Part shown: piece after piece, positions 33,481 through 44,193 of the stretch
Numbering within the stretch: the stretch's first letter is position 1
How the letters are laid out: the number at the start of each line of letters is the position of its first letter
NCBI RefSeq assembly: GCF_004798865.1
Contig: NW_025336087.1
Location: 10,142,263 to 10,206,262 of the forward strand
DNA from: Varanus komodoensis
Lineage: Eukaryota > Chordata > Lepidosauria > Squamata > Varanidae
DNA: 64,000 nucleotides
Reading direction: 5' to 3'
Made by a program: the position numbers and the translations under genes
Notes under the pieces: generated by a model
Databases searched by the model: none
Told to the model about the DNA's origin: nothing
What the model saw: only the letters and a program-made list of their open reading frames with translations

Positions 33481-36400
33481 ATTTCTGGAGTCAGAGGTTC
33501 TGTGCCTCTCAGTCAGAGGTTATACAATTGGCATGTGCAGTTAAAAAATATTCCATGCCAGAAATCAAATGTTTTTGTTTCCAGTTCACCTGCGACAGAA
33601 CGCAAGTGCCAGTCAGCAAAGAGACAGCGTTGCAGATCCCCAGTAGTGCAATTAGGAGATTTCAGCTCCGGCTTTACTGGTCTTGTAGAGGGAGGTGGTT
33701 CGTTAGATGTTAATATGATTGCTTCACTTCAAAAAGTGTGAGGCCAATCCTGCTGCATTTGGGGGCCCCTCTTGCTCATTCTGCTGAGTGGGTTTTGAAC
33801 CTCTGCCCTGAAGTCCTGTCCGGATGGTACCATTGCAGATTCCTTCTTTTAATATGAACACAAGGGGTCTCCCTGGCTTGTAAAGTTGAATGACATAAGG
33901 AAACATTGTTGGTACCAGCAAATAGCAAATCCATTGCACATTTAGGGGGCGTTATGAATATTACTAGTGACGTTTTATTCTAAGGCAAGGTGGCCAAGAA
34001 GAATGATGCAAAGAAAACAGGTGTAAGCGGGGAATTTCTCTGTGCCAGAATAAATGGATTTCTCCTCTCCTGCCCAATCTTCTTTCAGGAAGAGGACCTT
34101 CAAGCGGCTGGAAGCCTGGTGGCACATGGTGCCTCCCTGTCCAGGGCGCCTGGGCTAGCCAGCAGCAGGGGCTACGCATCACAGTCTGCCCTTTGCAATA
34201 GCAACTTTCTACAGTGTCTTGTGGCACAGGCAGGTTTGCCAGCAGCCGCCTTGCATGTTGGACTCCACCCCACAGTGGAGCAGGGACATCTCCACTGGGG
34301 CAAGTAGATAAAAAAGCAGCCTCTGCCTGGGGGTTGCAGCAGGAAGAGACAAAACATGTAATATTCCTTCCCTGTGGTGAACTGTTCCTCACCTGCTGCC
34401 CATTCTCTTTGCTCCCTAGAACTCAACAGGAGCCATTACGGTCCAAGGTTATCCTGCTATCCAGAGCCTGACTCCACATCTGCGTACAGTCTGGCATCAA
34501 TGGTGGGCATGGTTGGGAACCTGCCAATGCCCCAGGAGGGGCCCACTGACAAAAGTCCCCTGGAGCTGCTCCAGCTGTTCAGCTCAGCTACTCCTCGCTC
34601 CCCAGAAATGCTGTGGTGAGGTCAGGCAGGCAATGCAAGCCCCCAAGTGGCAACCATGGTGAGAAAGAGGAGGGAAAGCAGTAGCAGCAGGGGGCAATGG
34701 TGGTAAGAAGGTAGGCTCACTATGGAAAGGGGCCTATTGAGGGCGGCTTGACCAGGGCCTCTCAGAAGCATGGAGCAGGTACTGGTCTGTACTGCCATAT
34801 TCTAGATGCTGTCACATAGGTCTAAATCTGAATATAAAATCATGTGCTCCCTATCAAGTATGAAAGGTACATGCATGCTCTCCCCGGCAGCATATTTTAC
34901 CACTTTCCCCTTTCACACACATACAGGTGGCATCCCTGAGGCAAAAACCATGGGGGACCAATGCACTCATATGCATCCATTAACACCTTGCAAATGCCTT
35001 CACACAATATGGCCCCCTTCTCTGTTTACAGCATGCATCTGTAGTTAGTGCTTAGTGGAAGCTGTTGGCTAATGTTTGACTTCCAGCAGCATCTATGGTT
35101 GAAGAAACCCATTGCAGAACAGTTCTGGCATGGGCCCAGAATACTTCTGAGCAGTTACATAACCTTTGCATGAACTTTCAAAGTTGAGCAAAACAATAGC
35201 AGATTAAAGCTACGGTGGATGATTCTGAATACTGCACAGTCCCCCTTGACATCTTTCCCTTTACTTGTTTTTTAAGACTCTTTAAAAATAGGATACAAAT
35301 CACAATTCCCTGACCTATGATATTAAACCTGCTTTGGACATGAGATAGAAAAGCAACTTTATTTATTGCCCCCTAAAATAATGTTTAAAAACAGATGTTA
35401 TCTCTTTTATATATGTGTTATGGAACCTAAAAACAAAGTCTGGGAGGCTTCAAATCAATTATTAACTTGCTTTGCATGAAGTACCAATCACAATGGAAAC
35501 CACCAATATGACAAGTACTGTTTGCTTCTAGGATGGAAGCCAACAGAGTGGCCACATATGAAACACCAAAAAAGAGGACAAATGATGACACCTAAATTGG
35601 GATGTGCTGTTTTATATCTCGATGCAAATTCAAAAATATTATACTTTAGAGAGAAATGCAGCAAATCTCATCATAGTGTGGAAGATCATGACAGAATGAC
35701 CCATGTGCCTTGTTCAGTCTGCTCTGCAGGTGCTGTTGATGGGCAATTTCAAAGCACAGTTCTCCTTTTCAGGGTTCTTTATCTTTAGACTACACAGAAC
35801 TTCAAACAGAGGATGTTTTCAAATAGAGGACTGCCCTCTGTGAAAGACAACACTTGGCCATCCTAATTAGCAAGGCACAAAGCTGCTTGTAGCAACTCCC
35901 ATGGGATGAGCTGCCACAGCCTCAAACGCAGGAGAAGAACCCCTTTTCTGTGATGTGATCCCATGTGCCTGATGGGAAAACAGCACCCACGTGAATAGGG
36001 CAAACAGCATCACAATTCAAACTCCCACACAGCTCTGTGTGTCATGCACCTTGGTGTATAAATGAGCAGGGGCCCCATCGATGGCTGCATGCAGCTTTCC
36101 CCCAAATAAATGGGCTGCTTTCTAGGGACGTACATTTAAAATTGGCTTAGCTTTTCTGTCACTTTAGATACTTTTGAAAAGAGACAAATAAATGTTATGA
36201 ATGAAATGAACGGAAGTGCATATATTTTGCTGACCCACTGTAGTCTCCGATCAAAGTGGCTTTGCATGTTTGCTGGACAGATCAAAGTGAAACTAGATTC
36301 TAGCTGGGGAAAGAAGGTGAGGGTTCAAACAGAATTGTGTGATGCAGCTGTTATACATTCCTTTGGCTGGCGTCCATGATAATTACTGGACAGAGACAGA

Positions 36401-36539
36401 AGAAAATCCACACTGTGCTCCCCAAACAGTACATTAGGGGGAAAATACTATAATAATCACAACTATCTGTATTATTAAACTCTTCCTGGAGGTATGACTG
36501 TGGGGACCAGCATGCTGAATGCCCAACACTTCAAAATTT
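33481..36539. other. Unique or unclassified sequence, no gene recognised
   Basis: The stretch is 3 kb with frames up to ~142 codons (33964-34392, minus), all overlapping other frames and lacking motifs. Part of 35550-35870 ('tcaaatagaggactgccctc') may be a diverged reptile repeat that I cannot name. No RNA gene is seen. Confidence 0.35.
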
Positions 36540-37145
36540 ACCAGCACACACTGGATCTACCTCAACAGCCATGCTCCTCACCTGTGCAATGTGGCAAGGG
36601 CTATCGGGGGCCAGTCCCTAGCCCACACCTGATACTTCATCACTGAAAATGGCAGTCTATGTCAAGATCTTCCTGTCTACACAGCTTGTGACCTCAAGTA
36701 CCTGATGGAACACCTCCCCCCACAATCTACAATCTCTACAATCCCTGCAATCTGTACCTGCGGCCTTTCTCTGACTGCCACATCCAAGAAAGGCCCAGAA
36801 AAAGGCAACAAGGAAGAGGACCCCCCCCCCCCAACTGTGAGTCCCATCTGGCACGAAGACTGTCATCTTTTCAGCATCAGGTTAAAACTGCCCTCTGTTT
36901 CCAGGCATTTAATGACGATGGGTTATGTCTCCTGTTTTAATTAGGTCTAGTTTTTAATGAAGATGTTTTAAATGTTAAACTGTTCTATATTTGTGTATAT
37001 TGGGATTTTTAGCTGTTTTAAATTTGCATACAGGAATGTTATATTGTGCTTTACTGTATTCATATTTTATTATATGCTGTGGACTGTTCAGAGAGCTTTG
37101 GCTATTGGATGCTATAGAAATGAAATGAATTAAGAAAAATAAAAT
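36540..37145 (+). mobile_element. L2 LINE 3' region
   Basis: The end of a decayed ORF2 ('atggaacacctccccccaca', '..cttttcagcatcaggttaa') leads into a T-rich 3' UTR ('gttctatatttgtgtatatt', 'cataTTttattatatgctgt' region) and the terminal phrase 'cagagagctttggctattgg', 'atgctatagaaatgaaatga'. A run of 12 C at 36821-36832 interrupts the coding remnant. The same terminal phrase is found at 46560-46895 and 58845. Confidence 0.7.
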
Positions 37146-37483
37146 TCTATCCTGCTTAACCTACCTCATGGTGTGATGTCATGACATTGTTGTCTAGTCC
37201 ACTTCATGACCATCACTGGTGGAAGCAGCTAAACCCACAGTCTCACCAGCAGCAAATGAGGCAATGGGTCAAATGAGGCCTTTGCTTTGGCCAACATACA
37301 CACAGCTCCACCTTCAGCACTCACTGGTGGACTTTTAGGCCCCACCAGGAAGGACATCACCTATTCACACAAAATATTGCTTATATAAATATACATATGC
37401 ATGTATATTTGGAAATAATTGTGCAATATCTCCTGTCATAATGGGGAAGGCCATGACCAGGTATCAGTGTCAAGCTCTTGGGA

Positions 37484-37675
37484 CAAGCTGTAACTCCATG
37501 GTGGAGCACATGCTTTGTATGCAGAAGGTATCTGGTTTGGTTTCCTGCATTTCCAGGTAGGACCCGGAAAGGCTCCTACCTGGAAGCTTGGACAGCCATG
37601 GCTGCCAGTCAGTATCAACAACACTGGGCTAGTTGCTCTAGTGGTCTGACTCAGTAAATGGCATCTTATTTATTT
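37484..37675 (+). mobile_element. tRNA-like squamate SINE
   Basis: It reads 'gtaactccatggtggagcac', 'atgctttgtatgcagaaggt', 'tttccaggtaggacccggaa', 'ggctgccagtcagtatcaac', 'aacactgggctagttgctct' and 'agtggtctgactcagtaaat'. It is the same family as 29057. Inside it is a perfect 12-bp inverted repeat, ttccaggtagga/tcctacctggaa (37551-37562, 37574-37585), partly inherited from the family sequence. Confidence 0.75.
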
Positions 37676-38039
37676 CTACATGTATGTATAGGCCGCCTAT
37701 AACTGCTGAGGCCTTCCTGTCTTCCTACATAATAGTGGGCAATGTGAAGCCCCTGCTGTCCATTCTTATGCTTCTTTACCTTTGGTCAGACTAAGATTGC
37801 AAAGCACTAAGTCCCTTCAAGTCTGTCTTCAAATAGATGGCTGTAAATTAGGACATACAGCTCCTCAGCATCCATTCTGTGGAAGTGCTTGAGCAGGCAG
37901 CTGTGAAGCCCTCTCTGGAGAAAGGCTTTCTTATCCCCAAGTTCATAATTCACTTCCCTCACAACACCACCTGTGTGTGAGAGAGCTGCTTTGAACCACG
38001 GGGAAAAAGCCATCTGAACTATTTTAATAAATCATAATT
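37676..38039. other. Unique sequence, no gene recognised
   Basis: I see no supported feature. A minus-strand frame of 68 codons (37807-38013) has no match that I know. Confidence 0.4.
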
Positions 38040-38330
38040 AATAAATGGTGTTTTTTGTCAACATGACTCAGTGGGTTCAGAGAAACAAAACTCGAAGGCA
38101 AGAGATGATGATTTTGACTTACATGAATATAACATAATACACGAATTACACTACGAACTAATTGCTCCGTTTGCATGCAGATTTATCTTTAATTTCTAAT
38201 TTCATAACTTTGAAGTCTTTACATAGTTCATCCAGTTGGCTGTTTTGCATAGAAAATGTATGCACTGCATCGAGTCCTTTAAGATGTGTGTTAACAGAAA
38301 GACTAATCATTGGATTAAATTATTAAAGCT
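38040..38330. other. Candidate conserved non-coding block
   Basis: The sequence is unique and AT-rich, with 'gtcaacatgactcagtgggt' (an AP-1-like TGACTCA), 'acgaattacactacgaacta' and 'atttctaatttcataacttt'. There is no frame or repeat. Confidence 0.25.
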
Positions 38331-38420
38331 TCAGCCCTATGCACGCTTTCCAGGAAGTAAGTTCCATTGACAGAATGGGGCTTACTTCTGAGTAGACGTG
38401 GACAGGAGTGTGCTGTTAGG
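38331..38420. mobile_element. Palindromic squamate MITE ('gtaagtcccattga' family)
   Basis: It reads 'cagccctatgcacgctttcc', 'aggaagtaagttccattgac', 'agaatggggcttacttctga' and 'gtagacgtggacaggagtgt'. The two halves are imperfect inverted copies of each other, as in a common reptile repeat (roughly 'atcctatgcacacttacctg..gtaagccccattga'). Its class is not certain from the sequence. A second, more diverged copy is at 57730. Confidence 0.7.
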
Positions 38421-39009
38421 CACACTGAGGCATGTGTCAAGCTCCCATATGAGTACAACATTTTGCATCCACTACACCTTCATTTCAAACAAGCAATTTT
38501 GCCTCAAATACAATTAGTATCACTCTAATAAGACCAGACATAACTGGGTTAGAGAACACTGTAATTTATGAATAATATAAATACTACCCTTTAATGCCAA
38601 AACTGAAGATTGAAAATCCAGGCAACTATGTGACTTTCATTAAATGGAGTAATTTCTATTCTTCAGTAGGTCTCTTACATAAAAATTAGAAATGGGATAA
38701 ATGGTCTCCTTGCTCACAATTGCTGTTGGGGATATTAAAGTCTGAGAGAAAAAAATTAAGTCTTCCAATTTACAAAAGAAACATATGACTTTAATTTCCC
38801 TTCATGCCCCTGAAAAGAGGGGGTGTAACTCATAGACTTGCTTTGTATCTTAAAGAGAGCCAAATAACTCATTCAACTATGTAACTATTTCCCTGCTATA
38901 GGCAGGAATGATGGAGAGCCTTGTATTATCCCAGAGAGAGGCTGTGTAGCTGCAGCTAGTCGGGTATATGATGAAGAGCACGCAATGTCCTAAAAGGCAG
39001 CCCATAAAT
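38421..39009. other. Unique sequence, no gene recognised
   Basis: I see no exon or named repeat. The last 60 bases ('aaaggcagcccataaatgaa') look like a LINE/SINE tail leading into the microsatellite. Confidence 0.4.
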
Positions 39010-39040
39010 GAACAAACAAACAAATAAATAAATAAATAAA
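39010..39040. repeat. (AAAC)n/(AAAT)n microsatellite
   Basis: 'aacaaacaaac' passes into 'aaataaataaataaataaa'. It is probably grown from a retroelement tail. Confidence 0.9.
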
Positions 39041-39261
39041 GTCATGCAGACTGCAATTTCAAGAGAAGTCCTCTGAATCGGCAAGGACAATAGAATACAG
39101 TCTTTAGGAAGGCATGAACCAGGAGCGGGAAGGTTTTTCAGTCAAGGGGCATATTTCCTCATAGGTAACCTAGAAAAGTAGCCAATTTGGGAGCAGGGCC
39201 ATTGCTTTTTCTTTCTTTCTCTCATGCTTTTTCTCTGCTGTTGCCCCCTCCCCCCCGCACT

Positions 39262-39292
39262 CCCCCTCCCTCCCTCCCTCCCTCCCTCCCTC
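39262..39292. repeat. (CCCT)n microsatellite, purine/pyrimidine tract
   Basis: About seven CCCT units lie directly after poly(C) runs at 39245-39256. All-pyrimidine mirror-like tracts of this kind can form triplex DNA. Confidence 0.9.
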
Positions 39293-39581
39293 TTTGCCCA
39301 GCAGCTGCTGGGGAAGGGACAACAGAGCACTCTTGCCAGAGGAACTTTGAAATTAGATTATGGTACATGGGCATCCACAGGAATATTTTCAAAGATGTGG
39401 GGGACAAAAAGGCATCACACAGCAGTTTGTGATTACCATTCACATAGTACATGCCATGCATCAAGCACTTTCCTTCTATGTGTGTTTTATTGCTTAGCAT
39501 CATGTTCTATTTAAAAGCCCGCACAAAAGTAATAGAGGATTCTGGGAATCAAACAGTGGAGAAGCTCATGAGGGGACTTTT

Positions 39582-40258
39582 ACAGAATCCTAGAATTACA
39601 GAATACTAGACCTGGAAGGGACCATGAAGGCCATTGGGTCCAACCCACTGCTGTTGCAGAACACCAGTTTATACCATCCCTCTCTGATGATGGTCCAGTT
39701 TAGCCTTGAATGTGTCTAGTGTGGGAGAGCCCACAACCTCTCTAGGCAACTGGTTCCATTGCTGTATTGCTCTGACAGTGAGGAAACTTTTCCTGATATC
39801 TGGCCTGAACCTGGGTTGTCACAACCAGACTTGATTATTCTGTGCCCTACACTCTGGTATCAGTGAGAAGAGATCTTGACCTTCCTCTTTGTGCCAGCCT
39901 TTGAGATACTTATAGAGGGATACCATGTGCCCCTCAGTCTTCTCTTCTCAAGGCTGAACATGCCCAGTTCTCTCAGTCTCTCCTCATTGAGAAGTGTTTC
40001 CAAACCCTGGATCATTTTTGTTGCCTTCCTCTTGACCCTTTCTATTTTTTCTGCATCTTTCTTAAATCTTGGTGCCCAGAACTGGACACAGTATTCCAGA
40101 TGAGGTCTGACTTGTGAGGAGTATAGAGGAACTACTACTTCTCATGATTTGGAAGTAATACTTCTTGACAGCTGCATCACACTGTTGGCTCATGTTTAGT
40201 CTATTGTCCACAATTACTCTGAGATCTTTTTCTTTTTCAGTTCTGTTGAGCCGCATAC
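39582..40258 (-). pseudogene. CR1 LINE 3' half, minus strand
   Basis: The left edge 'cagaatcctagaattacaga' is the reversed CR1 terminus, followed by 'gaccatgaaggccattgggt', 'ccaacccactgctgttgcag'. On the minus strand the remnants read 'KEKDLRVIVDNRLNMSQQCD' (ORF2, downstream of RT) and then a decayed 'LGTK..' region with frameshifts. It is 5'-truncated and non-functional. It belongs to a different CR1 subfamily from 41483 and 48945, judging by its 3' UTR. Confidence 0.8.
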
Positions 40259-40259
40259 T

Positions 40260-40390
40260 TTGGGCTAGTCACTCACTCTGAGCCAAACCTACTTCACGGG
40301 GCTGTCATGGAGAGGATAAAATGAAGCCATTGAAGCCATCTTGGGTTCCTTACAAAAACAAAACAAGGCAGGATAGGAATGCAGTGGAAG
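40260..40390 (+). mobile_element. Sauria-type SINE 3' portion
   Basis: It reads 'gggctagtcactcactctga', 'gccaaacctacttcacgggg', 'ctgtcatggagaggataaaa' and 'aggcaggataggaatgcag'. The tRNA-like head is missing. The fragment starts exactly where the CR1 at 39582-40258 breaks off, suggesting that the CR1 landed inside the SINE or that a deletion joined them. Confidence 0.65.
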
Positions 40391-40621
40391 TAGAACTCAA
40401 GAAGCATCATGAACTACAATACAAATTCATTTGGAGGTATTAAAAATACCTAGGAACAAGAGAAAGAAAGGCTCAAATACATAAGCATAGTACAGTTTTC
40501 TAAAATAATACTGAGTATTTTCTGGCATCATTGTTCTTATCCTAAGATTGACAATATCACATGACTTACCTAGAATTGTTTCCTGTGTTCTGGAAAGATT
40601 GGTGAACACTCTCTAAAATGC
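40391..40621. other. Unique sequence
   Basis: Nothing is recognised in these 230 bases. Confidence 0.4.
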
Positions 40622-40752
40622 TCTTCCCCATCCTGGTGCCCTCCAGATGTTTTGGACTACAACTCCCACTATTTTTACTGTTATTGGCCACGCTGCTTAG
40701 GGCAGATGGAAAGTGAAGTCTGAAACATCTGGAGAACACCAAGTTGGGGAAG
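40622..40752. mobile_element. Palindromic hAT-type MITE
   Basis: The left arm 'cttccccatcctggtgccct', 'ccagatgttttggactacaa' and 'ctcccactatttttactgtt' is mirrored by the right arm 'gaagtctgaaacatctggag', 'aacaccaagttggggaag'. The long imperfect inverted repeat is the hallmark of an abundant squamate MITE. No transposase is present. Confidence 0.8.
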
Positions 40753-41482
40753 TCGGCTCCAGAATGTAGCAGGTGAATCTGTGGGGAGCATCTATATGAG
40801 GAGAAGACATGAGTAAGCCACATCTGCATTTAGGTTTCTACAGGAGTCCAGTCTGCTCACTTTTCATAGTATCACCCATTTTTACATCAGTTAATTATTC
40901 AACTTTGGCATGGCTTGGAATTTTAAGCTAACTAATATTCTTTTGGAATTACCTTTCCCCCCCATAACTACACAGTTTGGGTATAGTTGCACTTTTTTAA
41001 AAAAAGCCATGCCAAAATCAGTGAACTGGGCTGCTATTTCTGGTAGATCTGGTGGCCAAGCAGTAGCCAGGCTTGGGCACCAAATCGACCAAGATATTTG
41101 TATCTGAGATGTTTGCATACCAGGTCTCCTCGCATTGTTTCTCATTGGATTAAGCCTGGTGTCCAAAAAATGCCTGCAACATTCGATTCTTCCCTGGATC
41201 CCTTTCACCCTTGCAATGGCCTTTGCCCAGTGGCCATTATAGGAACAAACAACATAGTTCATATTGGGAGGTGACCTGCTCAGCTGATAGTCCCTTCCTC
41301 GGTTTTGCTCTGGGGGCTACTCACAATAGAATGAAGAGCCTTCGCACCAATTACTTATTACTACAATATATGAGAAAACCCTGACTTCTGAGAATCCACA
41401 TGGTATATCACCTCAGCTCCAAGGCCTGCACAAAAAGACAGATGGAGAACAATTCCATGTGGGTCTTCCACAAGAGGGAGAA
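40753..41482. other. Unique sequence, no gene recognised
   Basis: I see no exon or named repeat. The frames (40891-41262 minus, 123 codons) have no motif. Confidence 0.4.
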
Positions 41483-41940
41483 ACACAGAAACAGAATGAG
41501 TCAGAAGGGGTCTCCTGGGCCATCTAGTCTGACCCCCGGCTCCAGCCAGCTCCGCTCATGACATGTCCACAATGTGCATGTCCAGTCTATCCTTTAACAC
41601 CCTCACCGATAGGATTTCAACCATCTCCTGTGGAAGCCCATGCCATACCCTTGGGTTCCTAACCATCAGGAAATACTTCCTGGCCTCCATCCTAAATCTT
41701 GGTTCCGTCAGTGTTGCTCCATTGGAATATGTCCTGCCTTCGATTTAAAGACGTCTTTAAATTTTTATAAATCAACTTGAATATGATTATAGAATGTTAA
41801 AAAGATATGTTATAGGGGGCTGACCCAGTACGTCTGATGTATTTGATGACTGATCATTTTTTAGTTTTTTAGTTTAAAATCTTAATAAAAAATGTGCAAA
41901 AAAAAAGGGGGAATACGTCCTGCCCTCCACTGCAGCGGGG
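41483..41940 (-). pseudogene. CR1 LINE 3' end, split by an L1-like insertion
   Basis: 41483-41741 matches the reversed 3' end of the CR1 at 48945 nearly phrase by phrase ('gagtcagaaggggtctcctg', 'ggccatctagtctgaccccc', 'caggaaatacttcctggcct'). The CR1 text resumes at 41910 ('ggaatacgtcctgccctcca', 'ctgcagcggggaa'). The 168 bases between are foreign (next entry). On the minus strand the frame corresponds to the ORF2 end. Confidence 0.8.
41742..41909 (+). mobile_element. Poly(A)-tailed L1-like insertion inside CR1
   Basis: The insert ends 'cttaataaaaaatgtgcaaa' plus an A-run, typical of L1-type retrotransposition. It is bounded by an 18-bp duplication of CR1 target sequence: ggaatatgtcctgccttc (41724-41741) and ggaatacgtcctgccctc (41910-41927), 16 of 18 identical. 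The 168-bp length fits a 5'-truncated L1 3' end or an L1-mobilised transcript; the body has no coding match that I recognise. Confidence 0.75.
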
Positions 41941-43019
41941 AAAGGGTCACGACAAATCAGTTAGAAACTCATAAATGTTCCTCTCCACGGAAATCTTTAC
42001 TAAAAGGCGAAAGATTTATACGATTTATATGATCCAAAGAGAAACCGGGTAAATATGGAAGCTGCATACACACAAATTAGCCCTATTGCACAGGTGCTAC
42101 AATCAACTTCACAGCCCCATTTGCATGTCCTTGAAACACCAACAAACCCGGAGGCTGGATAAAAACACCGGACTGTACTGTATATTTTTAATAATCAATA
42201 TACAGTATTATTACATTAATATTATTTGAAGAATAATAATTTCTTTTTAATAATAAGTTATTCCTTCACTCAGCAGAAAATTAATTCACAAATTTTACAT
42301 TTTAATCTCCAGGACTGCTGTCTGAATAGAACACAGGCAGACATTGTGAGGTAAATGTTGTTATAATTGCTGTTTATACTTATTTCTGTGTGTATGAAAG
42401 GCTTGAGGTGTAATAAAGGTTACTGTTGCTTTAAGATGGGCTTCTGGCTCAGCACTGGAGCTGACTCAGGGCTATTCCAGAGCTAGGTGAGCCTTGGCAA
42501 GCTTGTTCTTAGTATGTGTTGCTTGGTTAGTATGTCTCTTAAATACATCTTGCTTTAGCTGTTGCTTCCTGAATTCTGGAGGATACCACCAAGCAGGCAG
42601 CAGGAAGCATTAACCCCTCTTACAAGGAGGCAACGCTTTCCTCTGGGTGCACCTGGCAACCTGGATCTGCCTGGACAAGCAGCTGGGCAAGCAAAGGCAT
42701 AGCTCTGGAGAAGGGAGAGAATGATTCTGGCCCCAGAAAGGGGGGCAGGTACCAGAGCAGAGGGGGAGAGTTGCAAGGAACGGCCTTGGAAGGCAGGCAG
42801 ACCCCGGGTCAGACATTGCGCTGAGCCAAGCAGGAGGGCTGGCCAAGGGCAGAGAAACAAGAGCAGCGCCCAGGCCCCAGTCAAGGGCAGTGCTAGATTT
42901 CCATTCAAAGAGTTCAAAGGACTCAAGGGCCCTGAGACTGGACTCAGCATGCAGCAGAACAAAGTCTGACTCCGCAGAATAAAAGGAAACCTTAGAGAGG
43001 TTCCTTGCGCTTTCTCTTA
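41941..43019. other. Unclassified stretch, possibly LTR-like
   Basis: AT-rich 42170-42290 is followed by a GC-richer block (42380-43000) with 'aataaaggttactgttgctt', a TATA-like 'tcttaaatacatcttgcttt' and 'gaataaaaggaaaccttaga'. These could be LTR promoter and polyadenylation parts, but I find no matching second LTR and no ends. A perfect 11-bp inverted repeat is at 42176-42207. Confidence 0.3.
42176..42207. repeat. Perfect 11-bp inverted repeat with 10-base loop
   Basis: The arms tactgtatatt (42176-42186) and aatatacagta (42197-42207) lie in AT-rich DNA, where such structures are less surprising than at 12768. Confidence 0.9.
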
Positions 43020-43325
43020 TTTTTATTTATTAAGTATATTTGTATCCTACTTTTTCCCCTCCAGGGAACCCAAGGTGGTTGGCATGACCCTGCTGCTGGA
43101 TGCTACCCATGCCTGTGCCCACCAGTTGCTTGGGAACCTGGGCAGGAGGTCCTGCTGGTGGGATCCTGTGGGCACGTGGGGAGCCACTTTGTGGACAGAA
43201 TGCTGGACTAGCAGGCCCTCTGTCTGATCAGGCAGAGCCCCTCTTCTAAACTTAACTTCTTATAGCCACCTGGGCACTAGAACCCAGATCTCACAGATTC
43301 CAATGAGCACACCACACTGACTCTT
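43020..43325 (-). mobile_element. Sauria-type SINE, minus strand, interrupted
   Basis: The left part 'tttatttattaagtatattt', 'gtatcctactttttcccctc' and 'cagggaacccaaggtggttg' is the reversed SINE tail. The right part 'cacctgggcactagaaccca', 'gatctcacagattccaatga' and 'gcacaccacactgactctt' is the reversed head. The middle of the SINE is replaced by a plus-strand CR1 3' UTR piece (43085-43260). Confidence 0.65.
43085..43260 (+). mobile_element. CR1-type LINE 3' UTR inside a SINE
   Basis: It reads 'gggagccactttgtggacag', 'aatgctggactagcaggccc', 'tctgtctgatcaggcagagc' and 'ccctcttcta', the CR1-family 3' UTR ending (compare 'ggccactgtgagaacaggat..'). It faces opposite to the SINE around it, so it looks like a younger insertion or a replacement. 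Confidence 0.65.
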
Positions 43326-43353
43326 TGACTGACTTAAAGTACCTAACTTGAAC

Positions 43354-44150
43354 AGTATGTATGTATGTATTTATTTAGAACATTTTTATCCCATCTTATA
43401 TAAACCAATAGGGACTGCAGGTGGCACAGTGGTTTAAACCGCTGTGCTTCTGGGCCGGTTGATCGAAAGGTCGCCGGTTCGAATCTGCACAATGGGGTGA
43501 GTTCCTGTTGTTCTGTCCCAGCTCCTGCCAACCTTGCAGTTCAAAAGCCTGCAAATCCAAGTAGATGAAAAGGTACCACTTCGGTGGGCAGGTAACAGTG
43601 TTCCGTGCACTTTGGTGTTTAGTCATGCCGGCCACATGACCTCAGAGACTGTCTGCAGACAAACGCTGGCTCCCTTGGCCAGGAAACGGAAATGAGGACC
43701 GCCCCCTAGAGTCAGGCATGACTGGACTTAATGTCAAGGGGAAACCTTTACCATTACCTTTTTATACAAACCAATTGTCTCAGGACAGCTTACACTATAA
43801 TATAAATGAATAAACAATCAATATAAACAATCAATAACTCTAATAACAAGAGAAATATGACTAAGGATATTAATAAAACCAGATTAACATTATTTAATCT
43901 TTAGAAGGTTGGGTAAATAAAAGGATTTTTACCTGGCGCCAAAAAGCATATACAGTCTGCACCAGGCAAACCTCTCTGGGGAGCGCATTCCAGAACCAGG
44001 GTGCCAGCACAGAGAAGGCCTTCCTTCAGGTGTTCACTCCCCTAACCTCCTCCAAGGAGGGTTCCCAGAGCAGGGCCTCTGCTGCAGATCTTAGGGGCCA
44101 GGGGGACATATAGGGAAAAAGACATTCCTTCAGGTGTCCTGAAGTCATGC
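43354..44150 (-). mobile_element. L2 LINE 3' part, minus strand, split by a SINE
   Basis: It starts with (GTAT)n/(TTTA)n and 'gaacatttttatcccatctt', is interrupted by a SINE at 43411-43762, and resumes 'caattgtctcaggacagctt'. Further right are 'tttacctggcgccaaaaagc', 'gcaaacctctctggggagcg' and 'cattccagaaccagggtgcc', known phrases of antisense L2 ORF2 C-terminus and UTR. About 430 bases of L2 remain apart from the SINE. Confidence 0.75.
43411..43762 (+). mobile_element. Full-length squamate tRNA-derived SINE with target duplication
   Basis: It begins 'gggactgcaggtggcacagt', has an A-box-like 'tggcacagtggtttaaacc' and a B box 'ggttcgaatc' at 43476-43485. The body includes 'cagctcctgccaaccttgca', 'tagtcatgccggccacatga' and 'gactggacttaatgtcaagg'; it ends 'acctttaccattacctt'. 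Flanks tatataaaccaata (43397-43410) and tatacaaaccaatt (43763-43776) are a 12-of-14 target-site duplication, fixing the boundaries. The SINE sits inside an L2 and so is younger than it. Confidence 0.9.
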
Positions 44151-44193
44151 TGTGAAAGAATATCAGGTACAGAAGCATGAGAAACAAAAGGCA

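Noticed and set aside
39187-39330. Proline/serine-rich frames across the (CCCT)n tract
   Set aside because: They are translations of a microsatellite, not of a gene.
42380-43000. Complete LTR retrotransposon or endogenous retrovirus
   Set aside because: TATA-like and AATAAA-like words exist, but there is no paired LTR, primer-binding site or gag/pol coding.
43411-43485. tRNA gene because of A and B boxes
   Set aside because: The boxes belong to a full-length SINE with target duplications. No tRNA cloverleaf with a proper acceptor stem is present.
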